Source of the DNA: Bacteroidota bacterium
GTDB lineage: Bacteria > Bacteroidota > Bacteroidia > Bacteroidales > UBA7960
Direction: 5' to 3'
Assembly (NCBI GenBank): GCA_018335675.1
Contig: JAGXRQ010000050.1
Location: 1 to 34,173 of the forward strand
Length of the DNA: 34,173 nucleotides
Shown: piece by piece, positions 17,144 through 26,221 of the stretch
How positions within the stretch are numbered: position 1 is the first letter of the stretch
How the letters are laid out: each line of letters begins with the position of its first letter
Program-made: the position numbers and the translations under genes
The notes under the pieces: model-generated
Told to the model about the DNA's origin: nothing
Databases searched by the model: none
Seen by the model: the letters and a program-made list of their open reading frames with translations, nothing else

Positions 17144-18232
17144 ATGCAACAACACAAAGTACTTTCTTTATTCGGTATTAAGAGAATAATATTCCCTATA
17201 ATTATTGGTTTGGGAGTAGCTGTTTATTTGTTTATAAGCAGTTTCGATGCAGATGCTTTTAACAATGTTAAATGGGTCGGACAATCGTATTTTTATATTA
17301 TTCTTGCGCTTTGTCTTATGGTAGTCAGAGACTTAGCATATATGTACAGAATTAGAGTTCTTACAGATGGGCAACTATCCTGGGGCAAAAGCTTTGAAGT
17401 AATTATGATGTGGGAGTTTGGTTCGGCTGTTACTCCTTCTATAATAGGCGGCTCTGCAGTAGCTTTATATATTCTTAAAAAAGAAGGAATTAATATGGGA
17501 AGAACAACTGCAATTGTATTTATCACCGCATTTTTGGATGAACTGTTTTATATTTTGATGGTCCCGGTAATTGTCCTAATAGTTGGCACTCAAAGTCTTT
17601 TCGTTTCTCAGGAAGGATCTTACGTACTTTATAATACAAAATTTGGAACTCAGGGAATTTTCTTAATAGGATACTTTTTGATAGTAATTCTCACAAGCAT
17701 TATAGTGATTGGAATCTTTATAAAACCTGAAGGTGTAAAAAAATTCCTAATAGGAGTTTGCTCTCTTCCTTACTTAAAGCGTTATAAAGAAAAAGCTGCT
17801 CAAACAGGTAACGAACTGATAATTACTTCAAAAGAGATGAAAGGCAAGCCTTTTTCTTTCTGGATAAAAGCATTTGCAGGAACTTTTTTTTCATGGACAG
17901 CCAGATATTGGGTGGTTAATTGTATCATTTTAGCCTTTGGCTTTTCTGGCGATCAGTTTTTGATTTATGCCCGCCAATTAATAATGTGGGTAATTCTTCT
18001 TATTAGCCCAACTCCCGGAGGAACAGGTTTGGCAGAAGTTGTTTTTAGCGGGTTCTTGGGTGATTTTATTTCTCCCGGCCTTGCTCCAGCGCTAAGCTTT
18101 TTGTGGAGAATCATATCTTACTATCCTTACTTGCTGATAGGTATAATTATTATGCCCCACTGGTTAAACAGAGTTAATAAGTATAAGCAGAATGATGAAA
18201 AATCAGAATATGATATGATAAAACCAATATAA
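17144..18232 (+). CDS. Lysylphosphatidylglycerol synthase-type (UPF0104) membrane protein
   Basis: 362-aa polytopic inner-membrane protein of the group matching the flippase half of MprF (LPG_synthase_TM / UPF0104). About eight hydrophobic helices are visible, the first near residues 12-32. Typical segments are FGSAVTPSIIGGSAVALYILKK (about 91-112), TAFLDELFYILMVP, and LISPTPGGTGLAEVVFSGFLG near residue 285, the last being the family's conserved PTPGG motif. No aminoacyl-transferase domain is attached, so it probably moves or retains a lipid or polyprenyl-linked substrate and does not synthesise LPG. The phospholipase-D-type gene follows by 86 bases and may act on the same membrane. Confidence 0.88.
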   Translation: MQQHKVLSLFGIKRIIFPIIIGLGVAVYLFISSFDADAFNNVKWVGQSYFYIILALCLMVVRDLAYMYRIRVLTDGQLSWGKSFEVIMMWEFGSAVTPSIIGGSAVALYILKKEGINMGRTTAIVFITAFLDELFYILMVPVIVLIVGTQSLFVSQEGSYVLYNTKFGTQGIFLIGYFLIVILTSIIVIGIFIKPEGVKKFLIGVCSLPYLKRYKEKAAQTGNELIITSKEMKGKPFSFWIKAFAGTFFSWTARYWVVNCIILAFGFSGDQFLIYARQLIMWVILLISPTPGGTGLAEVVFSGFLGDFISPGLAPALSFLWRIISYYPYLLIGIIIMPHWLNRVNKYKQNDEKSEYDMIKPI

Positions 18233-18265
18233 ATTGGGGCTAAATATTCCTTGATGTTTGCGAAA

Positions 18266-18298
18266 TTGCTTTTTTGAAGCGTTTTATTTATAACTTTG
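18266..18298 (+). promoter_or_regulatory. Probable promoter of the phospholipase-D-type gene
   Basis: TAACTTTG at 18291-18298 is an exact TAnnTTTG element, with TTG at 18266-18268 as a possible -33 at a 22-base spacing. It lies inside the upstream extension of the open frame, which argues that the protein starts downstream at 18319. Confidence 0.5.
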
Positions 18299-18318
18299 AA
18301 GCTGTTTTTGTAAGTCTT

Positions 18319-19398
18319 ATGAATAAACACATTGAAGAGCCGCTACAAATTAAAATGATGTCAGATCCGTTTAAATACTATTCTGCCATCATAAAAGACA
18401 TTCAGGAAGCTCAGAAGTATATCTATATTGAATTGTATCGTTTTACCAGCGATCCTATAGGTGTAAGATTCAGAGATAATCTTGTGAAAAAAGCAAAGGA
18501 GGGGGTAAAAGTTAAACTTCTTATCGACTCTTGGGCAGCTTCTTCTACATACAGTTTTTTCAGCGAGCTTGTTGAAGCAGGAGGGGAGTTGAAATTCTTC
18601 AAAAAGGTAAGATTAAGCTGGGATACTTTCACAAAAAACCACAGAAGAGACCACAGAAAGATTTTCGTGTTTGATGATCAGATTACCTATATAGGTTCGG
18701 GCAATATAGCAGGATATTCTCTAAACTGGAGAGAGTCTATGTTTAGGATAAAAGGAGGAATAGCAAAGAAATTCAAAGAGATAATAGATCAAAATTTCGA
18801 GATTTATAAAAAGTTCTTCTACGATAAGATTGAATACACAAAAAGCATAAAGTATAAGGAATACGAAATATTAAGGGATGTCCCTTCAATAATTTACCAG
18901 CCGATACAACGAAAACTATTATCCTTAATTAACGGAGCAAAAAAAGAAATCTTAATAGAAACTCCTTATTTTTTGCCGGGCAGCAACCTGAGAAAAGCAT
19001 TGATGGAAGCATCTTCAAGAGGTGTAAAAGTAAAAGTAGCCATCCCAAAAAAGTCTGATGTTGGAATAATGGATATTCTTTCAAGCAGATATTTCGGAGA
19101 GCTATCAAGGCAGATAAAAATTTATTTTTATCTGCCTCAGGCACTTCATGCAAAGATTTTTATGGTAGATAGAGAGGTGTTTGTTGTTGGTTCTGCAAAT
19201 TTTGATTATAGAAGTTTTAGATATCAGCATGAAATCTGTTTGCTAGGTAAAAATAAATCCTTGATTAGGCAGATAATAAATCACTCGAACGAAACCTTAA
19301 AAGACTCAGAGCCATTTGATTATAATACCTGGCTTAATCGTCCGATGATACAGAGGTTTTTCGAAAGGGTGCTTGTTCCTTTCAGGCATTTTTTCTAA
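18319..19398 (+). CDS. Phospholipase D-family protein, cardiolipin synthase-like
   Basis: Two HKD motifs define the PLD superfamily: H112-x-K114-x4-D119 in HRKIFVFDD, and H277-x-K279-x4-D284 in HAKIFMVDR, each followed by a G(S)xN segment (GSGNIAG, GSANFDYRS). This fits cardiolipin synthase B-type phosphatidyltransferases, which join two phosphatidylglycerols or use phosphatidylethanolamine. Length from the ATG at 18319 is 359 aa. The open frame could begin at a TTG at 18274, but a promoter element lies between. No N-terminal transmembrane helices are visible, unlike classical ClsA. The stop codon is 2 bases from the convergent NlpC/P60 gene. Confidence 0.9.
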   Translation: MNKHIEEPLQIKMMSDPFKYYSAIIKDIQEAQKYIYIELYRFTSDPIGVRFRDNLVKKAKEGVKVKLLIDSWAASSTYSFFSELVEAGGELKFFKKVRLSWDTFTKNHRRDHRKIFVFDDQITYIGSGNIAGYSLNWRESMFRIKGGIAKKFKEIIDQNFEIYKKFFYDKIEYTKSIKYKEYEILRDVPSIIYQPIQRKLLSLINGAKKEILIETPYFLPGSNLRKALMEASSRGVKVKVAIPKKSDVGIMDILSSRYFGELSRQIKIYFYLPQALHAKIFMVDREVFVVGSANFDYRSFRYQHEICLLGKNKSLIRQIINHSNETLKDSEPFDYNTWLNRPMIQRFFERVLVPFRHFF

Positions 19399-19400
19399 TA

Positions 19401-19979
19401 TTACCTTAAAACCCTTCCTCCAAAAGCAAACCTGTCGGCATAATATTTTTGGTCAAGATTATCAACAACTACGCCTCTTGAAGAACTAGCATGAGCAAAG
19501 TAGTTATTGCTGATGTATATACCAACATGTGAAATATTTCGGCCTGAAATTCTGAAAAAAACAAGATCAGCTTCTTTGAGACTTTGCTTATTGTTTATCC
19601 TTTGGCCATTTTTTACCTGATCAGAAGTGCTTCTATATAAGTCAATATTATACACAGCCTTAAATACTTCTTTAACAAATCCCGAACAATCAGCGCCACT
19701 TTTAGTGTTTCCTCCATGTTTATATGGTGTTCCAAGCCAGCCGATGATTTCAGCCAATAAGCTCTTATCTTCTTTTCCACTGAGATAATAACCAAGTTTT
19801 CTTGAATATTCAGCATAATCGCCGGAAGAAGTTTCTTTCAGATATAACTCAAAGTTTTCTGTTAATCTGTCTTTTTGATTTGTTTTTCTAGATGTTCGGC
19901 AACTATTAAAAGCAAATAAAAAGAAAACTATGGTTACCAACAAAAGCCTAAAAATGAATATTTCCTTTGCTAATCTCAT
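19401..19979 (-). CDS. NlpC/P60 family cell-wall peptidase, probable lipoprotein
   Basis: 192-aa cysteine peptidase expected to cut D-gamma-glutamyl-diaminopimelate bonds in peptidoglycan stem peptides. The N-terminus is hydrophobic (residues 12-24) and ends in FNSC with C27 as a likely lipidation site, so it is probably anchored in the periplasm or outer membrane; the lipobox is loose, as is common in Bacteroidota. The catalytic residues are C98 in GADCSGF, H151 in SHVGIYI and H163 in YFAHASS. TPYKHGGNTKSGADCSGF is the typical run before the nucleophile. A TATTTTTG element (minus strand, 19984-19991) is so close to the start codon that it would give a nearly leaderless transcript, so I do not call it a promoter. 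Confidence 0.93.
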   Translation of the reverse strand: MRLAKEIFIFRLLLVTIVFFLFAFNSCRTSRKTNQKDRLTENFELYLKETSSGDYAEYSRKLGYYLSGKEDKSLLAEIIGWLGTPYKHGGNTKSGADCSGFVKEVFKAVYNIDLYRSTSDQVKNGQRINNKQSLKEADLVFFRISGRNISHVGIYISNNYFAHASSSRGVVVDNLDQKYYADRFAFGGRVLR

Positions 19980-20136
19980 AGTGCAAAAATATGAAAAAAC
20001 ACGGTTTTAGATAATAGATAAAAACATAACGGTTTTATTTTACTAACAATTTTTCACTTCAGTAAAAATAATTCGGACGTAAACACAAAATTTCTCGTAA
20101 TTTTATCGCTATGTTTAATCTCAAAAATTAATAACT

Positions 20137-23100
20137 ATGAAAAAATTATTACTAATGCTGCTATTTGCAGCCATTTTTGTCTCTGTTAAATCTCAAAACA
20201 TTCTTGTATTAGATGAACCTTGTGGAGTATCTGACACTCCATATATTGAGGCATTAGAAAATTTAAATCTTACCTACCAGGCTGCAAATCTTGATAACAT
20301 TGTAACTTATTTAGAGTCAGGCACATGGGACTTGGTTATTTATTCAGAATATAGTAGTGGTATAAGTAATAGCATTATGGATGCTCTTAATGAACATCTT
20401 GAATCCGGAGGAAAATTAATATTCTCTTCTTGGGAGATTATTGAAGGACATATTTTGTTTGAGAAGGTGGGTGTTGAAATAATATCAAATTTTACTACTC
20501 CGTACAGTATGTATATATGGGCTCAAAGTAACCTTCTAAATACTCCTAATTCAATTTTGGAAATCCCTAATCCGTCCTTGGATCCTTGTCATTCTGATGG
20601 TTTCAGGCTTAATGCAATTAATGGAGCAACGGTTGTTGCCGGTTTTGTGTACGAAGATTTTACAGCAGATTATGGTGCAATTGTTATAAATGCAGAAGAA
20701 ACCTCAATTTTTATGGGACAAGTTCCATATATGTGGACTAGCGAAGACATTGTTCCATTATTGGAAAACCAAATTTTCTTTCTTTTGTTTAATAATATTT
20801 TGTCTTGGACTGGAGCAGAGGACAATGACTGGTTTAATCCTAACAACTGGGAAGACATAGACGGATTAAACGCCACTCCCAATGAGGAAACAAGCTGTAT
20901 AATTCCAAGTGTACCTTCTGGAAATCCGGACAATTTCCCTGTGATAAACCAACCCGGAGCTATTTGCTTTTTTCTCAAAATAGAAGAACAAGCAAACCTA
21001 AACATTAATCAAGGACAAGAATTAATGGTTTATAATTTTTTCTTTAATATGAGTAGCAATTCTACCGGCTTGGGAAAAGTTGTTTTAATTTCCGGTGGTG
21101 CAAAAGGAACAATAACCAACTTAGAAATTAACACTGAAACTTTTTGCTTTCTTTCAGGAACGACTAACATAGATAACCTAAATATATTTGCCGGTAATCT
21201 GAAACTAAACTTTACTGATTTAACAATCAATGAATCACTCACCGGTTTAACAAATAACATTTATTCAACCAAAAGAACAAAAATGAATTTGGGCTTTGAT
21301 TTTGATATCTCTGAAAATATCTCTGAATTATATTCCCTAATTGTTAATGGAAATGCGAATATGACATCTGACCTTAAGGTTTATTCAGATTTAATTATTG
21401 ACGGTAATATTGTGGTTAATAACAATACACTCTCGTTTGGGAGTTATTTTGAAGGGCAACTAGTAACCGACATTACTTCAAATTTGTTTATTTTCGACTC
21501 AGAACTTCATAATATCAAATCAAATACTGAATACAAAAAAGTTAAAACGAAATATAGTTCTCCAAGAACTAAAAACTGTGGTGCACCTAAAGATTTTGTA
21601 TTTATACCTAATACAAAAAACATAAAAGCAGCACCAGACTTTACTATTCCACCTATTACACTTAATAGTTTGAAAATCAAGAGAAATAGTGAAATAACTT
21701 TTGAACCAACGCAGTATATTTTCAATAATTTTGAAATTATTAAAGGAAATATTGTTGATAATATTGGCACTCAAATAGTTATTAATGAGAACTTTGTGAA
21801 TTATGGACAATTCTTACAACAGGGCACTTTGAAATTTTCAGGAGAAAATCAAAGCGAATTTTCAACATATTATTACGAAAATGCTACTGGTGGTCTGGAG
21901 AACCCGATTTACAATTCTCCTTATTATTATAACCAGGGTGGGTTTTTGTTTAAAGTAAATGAAGCAATAACATTAAAATCTTTCAAAATATTTGCAGAAA
22001 ATACCGGAAATATCAATGTTTCTGTTTATGATGAAGATTATGACATAACATTTTATGATGAAACATACTCTGTTTCCGAAATAGGCGAACAAAGATTAAA
22101 TATTGATAATTTCTATTTGGAACCAGGCATTTACTATTTATGGTGGTCTGGTGTGTCATTACAATTTGATTATGACGATGATGAAGCAAAAAGTTTCTTT
22201 CCAATAACTGTAGGAAACGATTACATTATTATTCTCAATGATGGATGGGATTGGCCCTACGAATATATGTCTCTTTATGATTGGGAATATGAAATTGAGC
22301 TTCAAGGAAATAATAATTTTGAATATGTTATAAATTCAAAGGAGAATAATGGAGTTTTGAATTTTGCTAATGAAATATTGATAGAAAATAGCTTTACACA
22401 TATTTCAGGAACGCTTACAGGCGAAGATATTAATTACGCTCCTGAAGCATTTTTAATGTATGCCAATACAGACGATGTTACCACAACCTCTATTGAGTTT
22501 TCAAATTGCAATAATCTTACTATTATGGGAGGTGGGAATGTTTTCCTCCACGAGGACAAAACAATTCTTAGTATGCTCGAACTTAACAATGGCGTTTTGA
22601 TACTTGACGATGTTGAATTGTTGCTAGGTCCTAATGTTGACATAATGGGTGGTGCAGGAAATTCTATGGTTGCAACTCATGGAACAGGAAAATTGTCAAG
22701 AATAACTCCTTCAAATGGAGAATATTTCTTCCCGATTGGAAATGTTGATGAAATGAATTCTTATGCTCCTGTTAGTATGAACATTTCAAATATGGTAAGA
22801 GTTTTTGAGCCAATCATAAGCGTTAGAACGGTAAATGAAAAACATCCTGAAAATGTTTCTGAAACTCATTTTCTTAATCGTTATTGGGTTGTTGAGGATA
22901 ATAATATGGCAAGTTATGATTGCGATATTCAATTTGATTTTAGTAATAGCGACTTACAAGGCTTATCTGTCTGGATGAATGCAGTTTCTTGGGATGCTGA
23001 TGCCGGAGAATGGGTTGTTTCGGGAATAGTTAATCCAACATCATTAAGTTATTCTGTTGCAGATGAGGAAATAAGCACTTTTTATACCGGAATTTCTAAG

Positions 23101-24591
23101 CAAACTCATTTAGTGGAAATTTTCGTTATTGATGGAATATCTGAGGAGGCCTTTGAAAATGCACAAGTAATAATTTACGACGGTGTAAATGAAATTATTC
23201 AATTTACAGATGAAAATGGTTATGTATTCTTCAATATAATTCCTGGGGTTTACAGCATCTCTGTTTTATCAGAGTGTTATGATGATGTTATTGTTTCAGA
23301 TATTGATATTTCTGAAGATTTTTCAAACACTTATGAATTATTCCTTACATTCTACCTGATTCCTGTTGCATTTGCCGGAGATGATGATGTTGTTTGCGGA
23401 AATGAGTATACTTTATCAGCAGTTGATCCTGATCCAATTACTGGAACATGGTCGGTGGTAAGTGGATCAGCAACAATAGAAAGTCCAAGCAGCCCAAGCA
23501 CATTAGTAACAGCTTCTGCATTTGGAGTTGTAACTTTCAAATGGACAGTTGTTGACGGCTATTGTGAGGACGAAGATGAAGTTTCAATTACATTTAAAGA
23601 AATTCCTGTTGCATTTGCCGGAGATGATAATGTTGCGTGCGGATATGAATATGTATTGTCAGCCTCTGATCCCGGTCCATTTATGGGAACATGGTCGGTG
23701 GTAAGTGGATCAGCAACAATAGAAAGTCCAAGCAGCCCAAGCACATTAGTAACAGCATCTGCCTATGGAGTTGTAACTTTCAAATGGACAGTTACTGAGG
23801 GTCTTTGTGATGACGAAGATGAGGTTTCAATTACATTTAAAGAAATTCCTGTTGCATTTGCCGGAGATGATGATATTGTTTGCGGAAATGAGTATACTTT
23901 ATCAGCAGTGGATCCTGGGCCACTTACTGGAACATGGTCAGTGGTAAGTGGATCGGCAACAATAGAAAGTCCAAGCAGCCCAAGCACATTAGTAACAGCT
24001 TCTGCCTTTGGAGTTGTAACTTTCAAATGGACAGTTGCTGATGGTATTTGTGAGGATGATGATGAGGTTTCAATTACATTTAAAGAAATTCCTGTTGCTG
24101 ATTTTGATTTTACTGCTAATAATTTGCAAGTTACTTTTACTAATACTTCTCAAAGCGCAAATTCATATATATGGGACTTTGGTGATGAATCAGATACTTC
24201 TGAAGAAGTAAACCCTGTTCACTCTTATGCACAAGCAGGCGGCTATACTGTGACTCTGACAGCCTCAAAAGATGGTTGTTCGGATGAGTATTCGGAATTA
24301 ATAAATGTTACTTATGTAAATATTGTGGATGTTTTACTAGAAAATATTACGATATATCCAAATCCTACAAATGGAAAGGTTATTATTGATTTCTTACCAA
24401 CATCTTCTACTTTAAATGTTAAGATGATAGAAGTAACTGACATTTATGGAAGAATTATAGAACAGCATCAATTTGTTGATTTTGCAGCTAATCAATTTGA
24501 AGTAGATCTTAATGGGTATGCAGCAAATGTATATATTTTGAAAGTTTATGTTGGTGAAAATATATTACAACATAAAATCATTAAGCGTTGA
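20137..24591 (+). CDS. Large T9SS-secreted surface protein with repeats and PKD domain
   Basis: 1484 aa. A signal peptide (1-19, LLLMLLFAAIFVSVKSQ) is followed by a segment with GATase/ThuA-like sequence (about 20-125: ILVLDEPCG, SGGKLIFSSWE), a long beta-rich region with WFNPNNWED typical of Bacteroidota secreted proteins, a carboxypeptidase-regulatory-like Ig domain (about 989-1072: ENAQVIIYDG, FTDENGYVFFNIIPGVYSI), three 81-residue repeats (1075-1317), a PKD domain (about 1318-1390: NSYIWDFGDES, VNPVHSYAQAGGYTVTLTA), and a C-terminal type A sorting domain beginning ITIYPNPTNGKVIIDF and ending KIIKR. It should cross the outer membrane through the type IX system and be anchored or released. 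An adhesin or matrix role is inferred; no enzymatic motif was seen. Confidence 0.93.
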   Translation: MKKLLLMLLFAAIFVSVKSQNILVLDEPCGVSDTPYIEALENLNLTYQAANLDNIVTYLESGTWDLVIYSEYSSGISNSIMDALNEHLESGGKLIFSSWEIIEGHILFEKVGVEIISNFTTPYSMYIWAQSNLLNTPNSILEIPNPSLDPCHSDGFRLNAINGATVVAGFVYEDFTADYGAIVINAEETSIFMGQVPYMWTSEDIVPLLENQIFFLLFNNILSWTGAEDNDWFNPNNWEDIDGLNATPNEETSCIIPSVPSGNPDNFPVINQPGAICFFLKIEEQANLNINQGQELMVYNFFFNMSSNSTGLGKVVLISGGAKGTITNLEINTETFCFLSGTTNIDNLNIFAGNLKLNFTDLTINESLTGLTNNIYSTKRTKMNLGFDFDISENISELYSLIVNGNANMTSDLKVYSDLIIDGNIVVNNNTLSFGSYFEGQLVTDITSNLFIFDSELHNIKSNTEYKKVKTKYSSPRTKNCGAPKDFVFIPNTKNIKAAPDFTIPPITLNSLKIKRNSEITFEPTQYIFNNFEIIKGNIVDNIGTQIVINENFVNYGQFLQQGTLKFSGENQSEFSTYYYENATGGLENPIYNSPYYYNQGGFLFKVNEAITLKSFKIFAENTGNINVSVYDEDYDITFYDETYSVSEIGEQRLNIDNFYLEPGIYYLWWSGVSLQFDYDDDEAKSFFPITVGNDYIIILNDGWDWPYEYMSLYDWEYEIELQGNNNFEYVINSKENNGVLNFANEILIENSFTHISGTLTGEDINYAPEAFLMYANTDDVTTTSIEFSNCNNLTIMGGGNVFLHEDKTILSMLELNNGVLILDDVELLLGPNVDIMGGAGNSMVATHGTGKLSRITPSNGEYFFPIGNVDEMNSYAPVSMNISNMVRVFEPIISVRTVNEKHPENVSETHFLNRYWVVEDNNMASYDCDIQFDFSNSDLQGLSVWMNAVSWDADAGEWVVSGIVNPTSLSYSVADEEISTFYTGISKQTHLVEIFVIDGISEEAFENAQVIIYDGVNEIIQFTDENGYVFFNIIPGVYSISVLSECYDDVIVSDIDISEDFSNTYELFLTFYLIPVAFAGDDDVVCGNEYTLSAVDPDPITGTWSVVSGSATIESPSSPSTLVTASAFGVVTFKWTVVDGYCEDEDEVSITFKEIPVAFAGDDNVACGYEYVLSASDPGPFMGTWSVVSGSATIESPSSPSTLVTASAYGVVTFKWTVTEGLCDDEDEVSITFKEIPVAFAGDDDIVCGNEYTLSAVDPGPLTGTWSVVSGSATIESPSSPSTLVTASAFGVVTFKWTVADGICEDDDEVSITFKEIPVADFDFTANNLQVTFTNTSQSANSYIWDFGDESDTSEEVNPVHSYAQAGGYTVTLTASKDGCSDEYSELINVTYVNIVDVLLENITIYPNPTNGKVIIDFLPTSSTLNVKMIEVTDIYGRIIEQHQFVDFAANQFEVDLNGYAANVYILKVYVGENILQHKIIKR
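23359..24087 (+). repeat. Three tandem 243-bp repeats inside the T9SS protein gene
   Basis: Units at 23359-23601, 23602-23844 and 23845-24087 each encode 81 residues starting IPVAFAGDD. Each contains GTWSVVSGSATIESPSSPS and ends with EVSITFKE. Copies 1 and 2 are identical over a 71-base run in mid-unit, where copy 3 differs by only two bases, whereas other parts vary. This pattern fits recent duplication or gene conversion. Confidence 0.95.
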
Positions 24592-24630
24592 TAGCTTAAA
24601 GTTTTTTAATTATTGATTGTGCTTTGTTAT

Positions 24631-24680
24631 AAGTTTTTTATGTATGTTTGACCGAGAAATCAAACATACATAAAAAACTT
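24631..24680. promoter_or_regulatory. Perfect 21-bp inverted repeat directly before the glutamine synthetase gene
   Basis: The arm at 24631-24651 is exactly complementary to the arm at 24660-24680, with an 8-base loop (CCGAGAAA). The right arm ends 4 bases before the ATG at 24685. If transcribed whole, it would form a long AU-rich hairpin over the ribosome-binding region. However, TATGTTTG (24643-24650), an exact TAnnTTTG match, lies within the left arm. If it is the -7 element, transcription starts in or near the loop and the repeat would act as an operator DNA site. There is no T-run after the stem, so it is not a typical terminator. Confidence 0.75.
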
Positions 24681-24684
24681 TGAC

Positions 24685-26187
24685 ATGAGTGACATATTTA
24701 AACTAAATCCGAATCCACTGGTTAAATATTTGCAAAAGCCTGCCAGTGAGTTTACTAAAGCAGATATTATTCGCTACATTGAAGATCACGAGATCGAAAT
24801 GCTTAATTTTCGCTATGTTGGCGGAGATGGTCGTTTGAAAACTTTGAACTTTATTATTCAAGGTAAAAATCATTTAGATAGCATACTTTGTACCGGTGAG
24901 CGTGTTGATGGAAGCAGTCTGTTCAATTTTCTAGAAGCAGGCTCTAGCGACCTTTATGTGGTGCCCCGCTTTAAAACAGCCTTTCTTAATCCTTTTTCAG
25001 AAATTCCTTGTATCGACATTCTTTGCTCATATTATGATAAAGAAGGAAAGCCCCTGTCAAGTTCTCCTGAAAATATTATGAGAAAAGCTCATCAGGCTCT
25101 GGTTGAAAAAACCGGGTATAGCCTTGAAGTTATGGGAGAGATAGAATATTACGTTATTAGTGAAAAGGATGATTTGTTTAAAGCAACAGATCAAAAAGGA
25201 TATCACGAATCTGAACCTTTTGTAAAGTGGGAAAAACTCCGCGTTGATGCTATGATGGCTATGGCTCAAACAGGTGCAAATATCAAGTATTCTCACTCTG
25301 AAGTAGGTAATTTTACAGATGATGAGCATGAATACGAACAAAATGAAATTGAATTTTTGCCGACCAATATTGAAGATGCTGCAGATCAGCTGATTATCGC
25401 GAAGTGGATTTTGAGGCATGTTGCATATCAGTATGGTGTAACCGTTAGTTTTGCTCCTAAGATTACTGCAGGTAAAGCAGGTAGCGGAATGCATTTTCAT
25501 ATGCGCCCTATGAAAGACGGCAAAAATGTGACCCTTGAAAATGGCAAAATCAGCGATGTTTCTAAAAAAGTTATTGCCGGTATTCTGGATTTAGCTCCCG
25601 CTCTTTCTGCCTTTGGAAACACTATTCCAACAAGTTATTTCAGGCTGGTTCCCCACCAGGAAGCACCAACAAATGTGTGCTGGGGTGAAAGAAACCGCTC
25701 AGCTTTGATTAGAGTTCCTCTGGGATGGGTAGGTGCTAGCGATATGGTTAAATGTGCAAATCCGCTAGAAGCTCCAACAAATAAAGATTTTAGCGATAAG
25801 CAAACTTTTGAGTTCCGCTGCCCCGATGGTTCAGCAGATATCTATCTTATGATTGCAGGTCTTTGTGTTGGCGCAAGACACGGCTTCGAAATGCCCAATG
25901 GACTTGAATTTGCTCAACAAACCTACATAGATGTCAATATTTTTGACGAAAAACATAAATCTAGACAAGAAAAATTGGCTCAATTGCCATTTTCTTGCAA
26001 AAAAGCTGCAGAGTATCTAAAAGAAAAAGCAGAAGTTTTTAAACAGCACGGAGTATTTACAGATAGCCTGATTGAAGGAACCGCGAAAAAACTTCTCGAC
26101 TTTAATGATGAAAATCTTAGAGAAAAGATTTCCTGCAATAAGGAAGAAACTATGAAGCTGGTTAGAAGGTATTTACACTGTGGTTAA
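24685..26187 (+). CDS. glnA: Glutamine synthetase (GlnA-type)
   Basis: ATP-dependent amidation of glutamate with ammonia; the main ammonium-assimilating enzyme, cytoplasmic and probably a dodecamer. 500 aa. Motifs follow GS order: a beta-grasp N-terminal part with LCTGERVDGSSLF, metal ligands E152/E154 in GEIEYYV, NEIEFLP with further glutamates, H270 in GSGMHFHM, R338 in NRSALIRVP, and FEFRCPDGSADIYL. It is shorter than GSIII (about 700 aa) and nearer GSI. The adenylylation-site tyrosine region of enteric GSI is not recognisable. A relative that ligates other amines cannot be excluded. The 21-bp inverted repeat before its ATG suggests specific regulation. Confidence 0.88.
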   Translation: MSDIFKLNPNPLVKYLQKPASEFTKADIIRYIEDHEIEMLNFRYVGGDGRLKTLNFIIQGKNHLDSILCTGERVDGSSLFNFLEAGSSDLYVVPRFKTAFLNPFSEIPCIDILCSYYDKEGKPLSSSPENIMRKAHQALVEKTGYSLEVMGEIEYYVISEKDDLFKATDQKGYHESEPFVKWEKLRVDAMMAMAQTGANIKYSHSEVGNFTDDEHEYEQNEIEFLPTNIEDAADQLIIAKWILRHVAYQYGVTVSFAPKITAGKAGSGMHFHMRPMKDGKNVTLENGKISDVSKKVIAGILDLAPALSAFGNTIPTSYFRLVPHQEAPTNVCWGERNRSALIRVPLGWVGASDMVKCANPLEAPTNKDFSDKQTFEFRCPDGSADIYLMIAGLCVGARHGFEMPNGLEFAQQTYIDVNIFDEKHKSRQEKLAQLPFSCKKAAEYLKEKAEVFKQHGVFTDSLIEGTAKKLLDFNDENLREKISCNKEETMKLVRRYLHCG

Positions 26188-26221
26188 TTAGCAAACGTGC
26201 TTAAGCCACAATTGACTTGAT

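Noticed and set aside
18274-18318. TTG start for the PLD-type protein
   Set aside because: A TAACTTTG promoter element sits inside this extension, and an ATG at 18319 gives a normal protein.
23352-24026. Repeated antisense open frames within the T9SS gene repeats
   Set aside because: They recur only because the sense-strand repeat recurs; the sense frame has coherent domains before and after.
23359-24087. CRISPR-like or satellite repeat
   Set aside because: The 243-bp units are in frame, code for 81-residue domains and have no short spacer structure.
24631-24680. Insertion-sequence end or transposon remnant
   Set aside because: No transposase frame, no target-site duplication and the dyad ends exactly before a start codon, so a regulatory role is simpler.
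24631-24680. Rho-independent terminator of the T9SS gene
   Set aside because: The stem is AT-rich and is not followed by a T-run.
25057-25500. 147-residue open frame antisense to glutamine synthetase
   Set aside because: It lies wholly within a well-recognised gene, has low-complexity Ile/Phe/Cys-rich composition and no recognisable motif.
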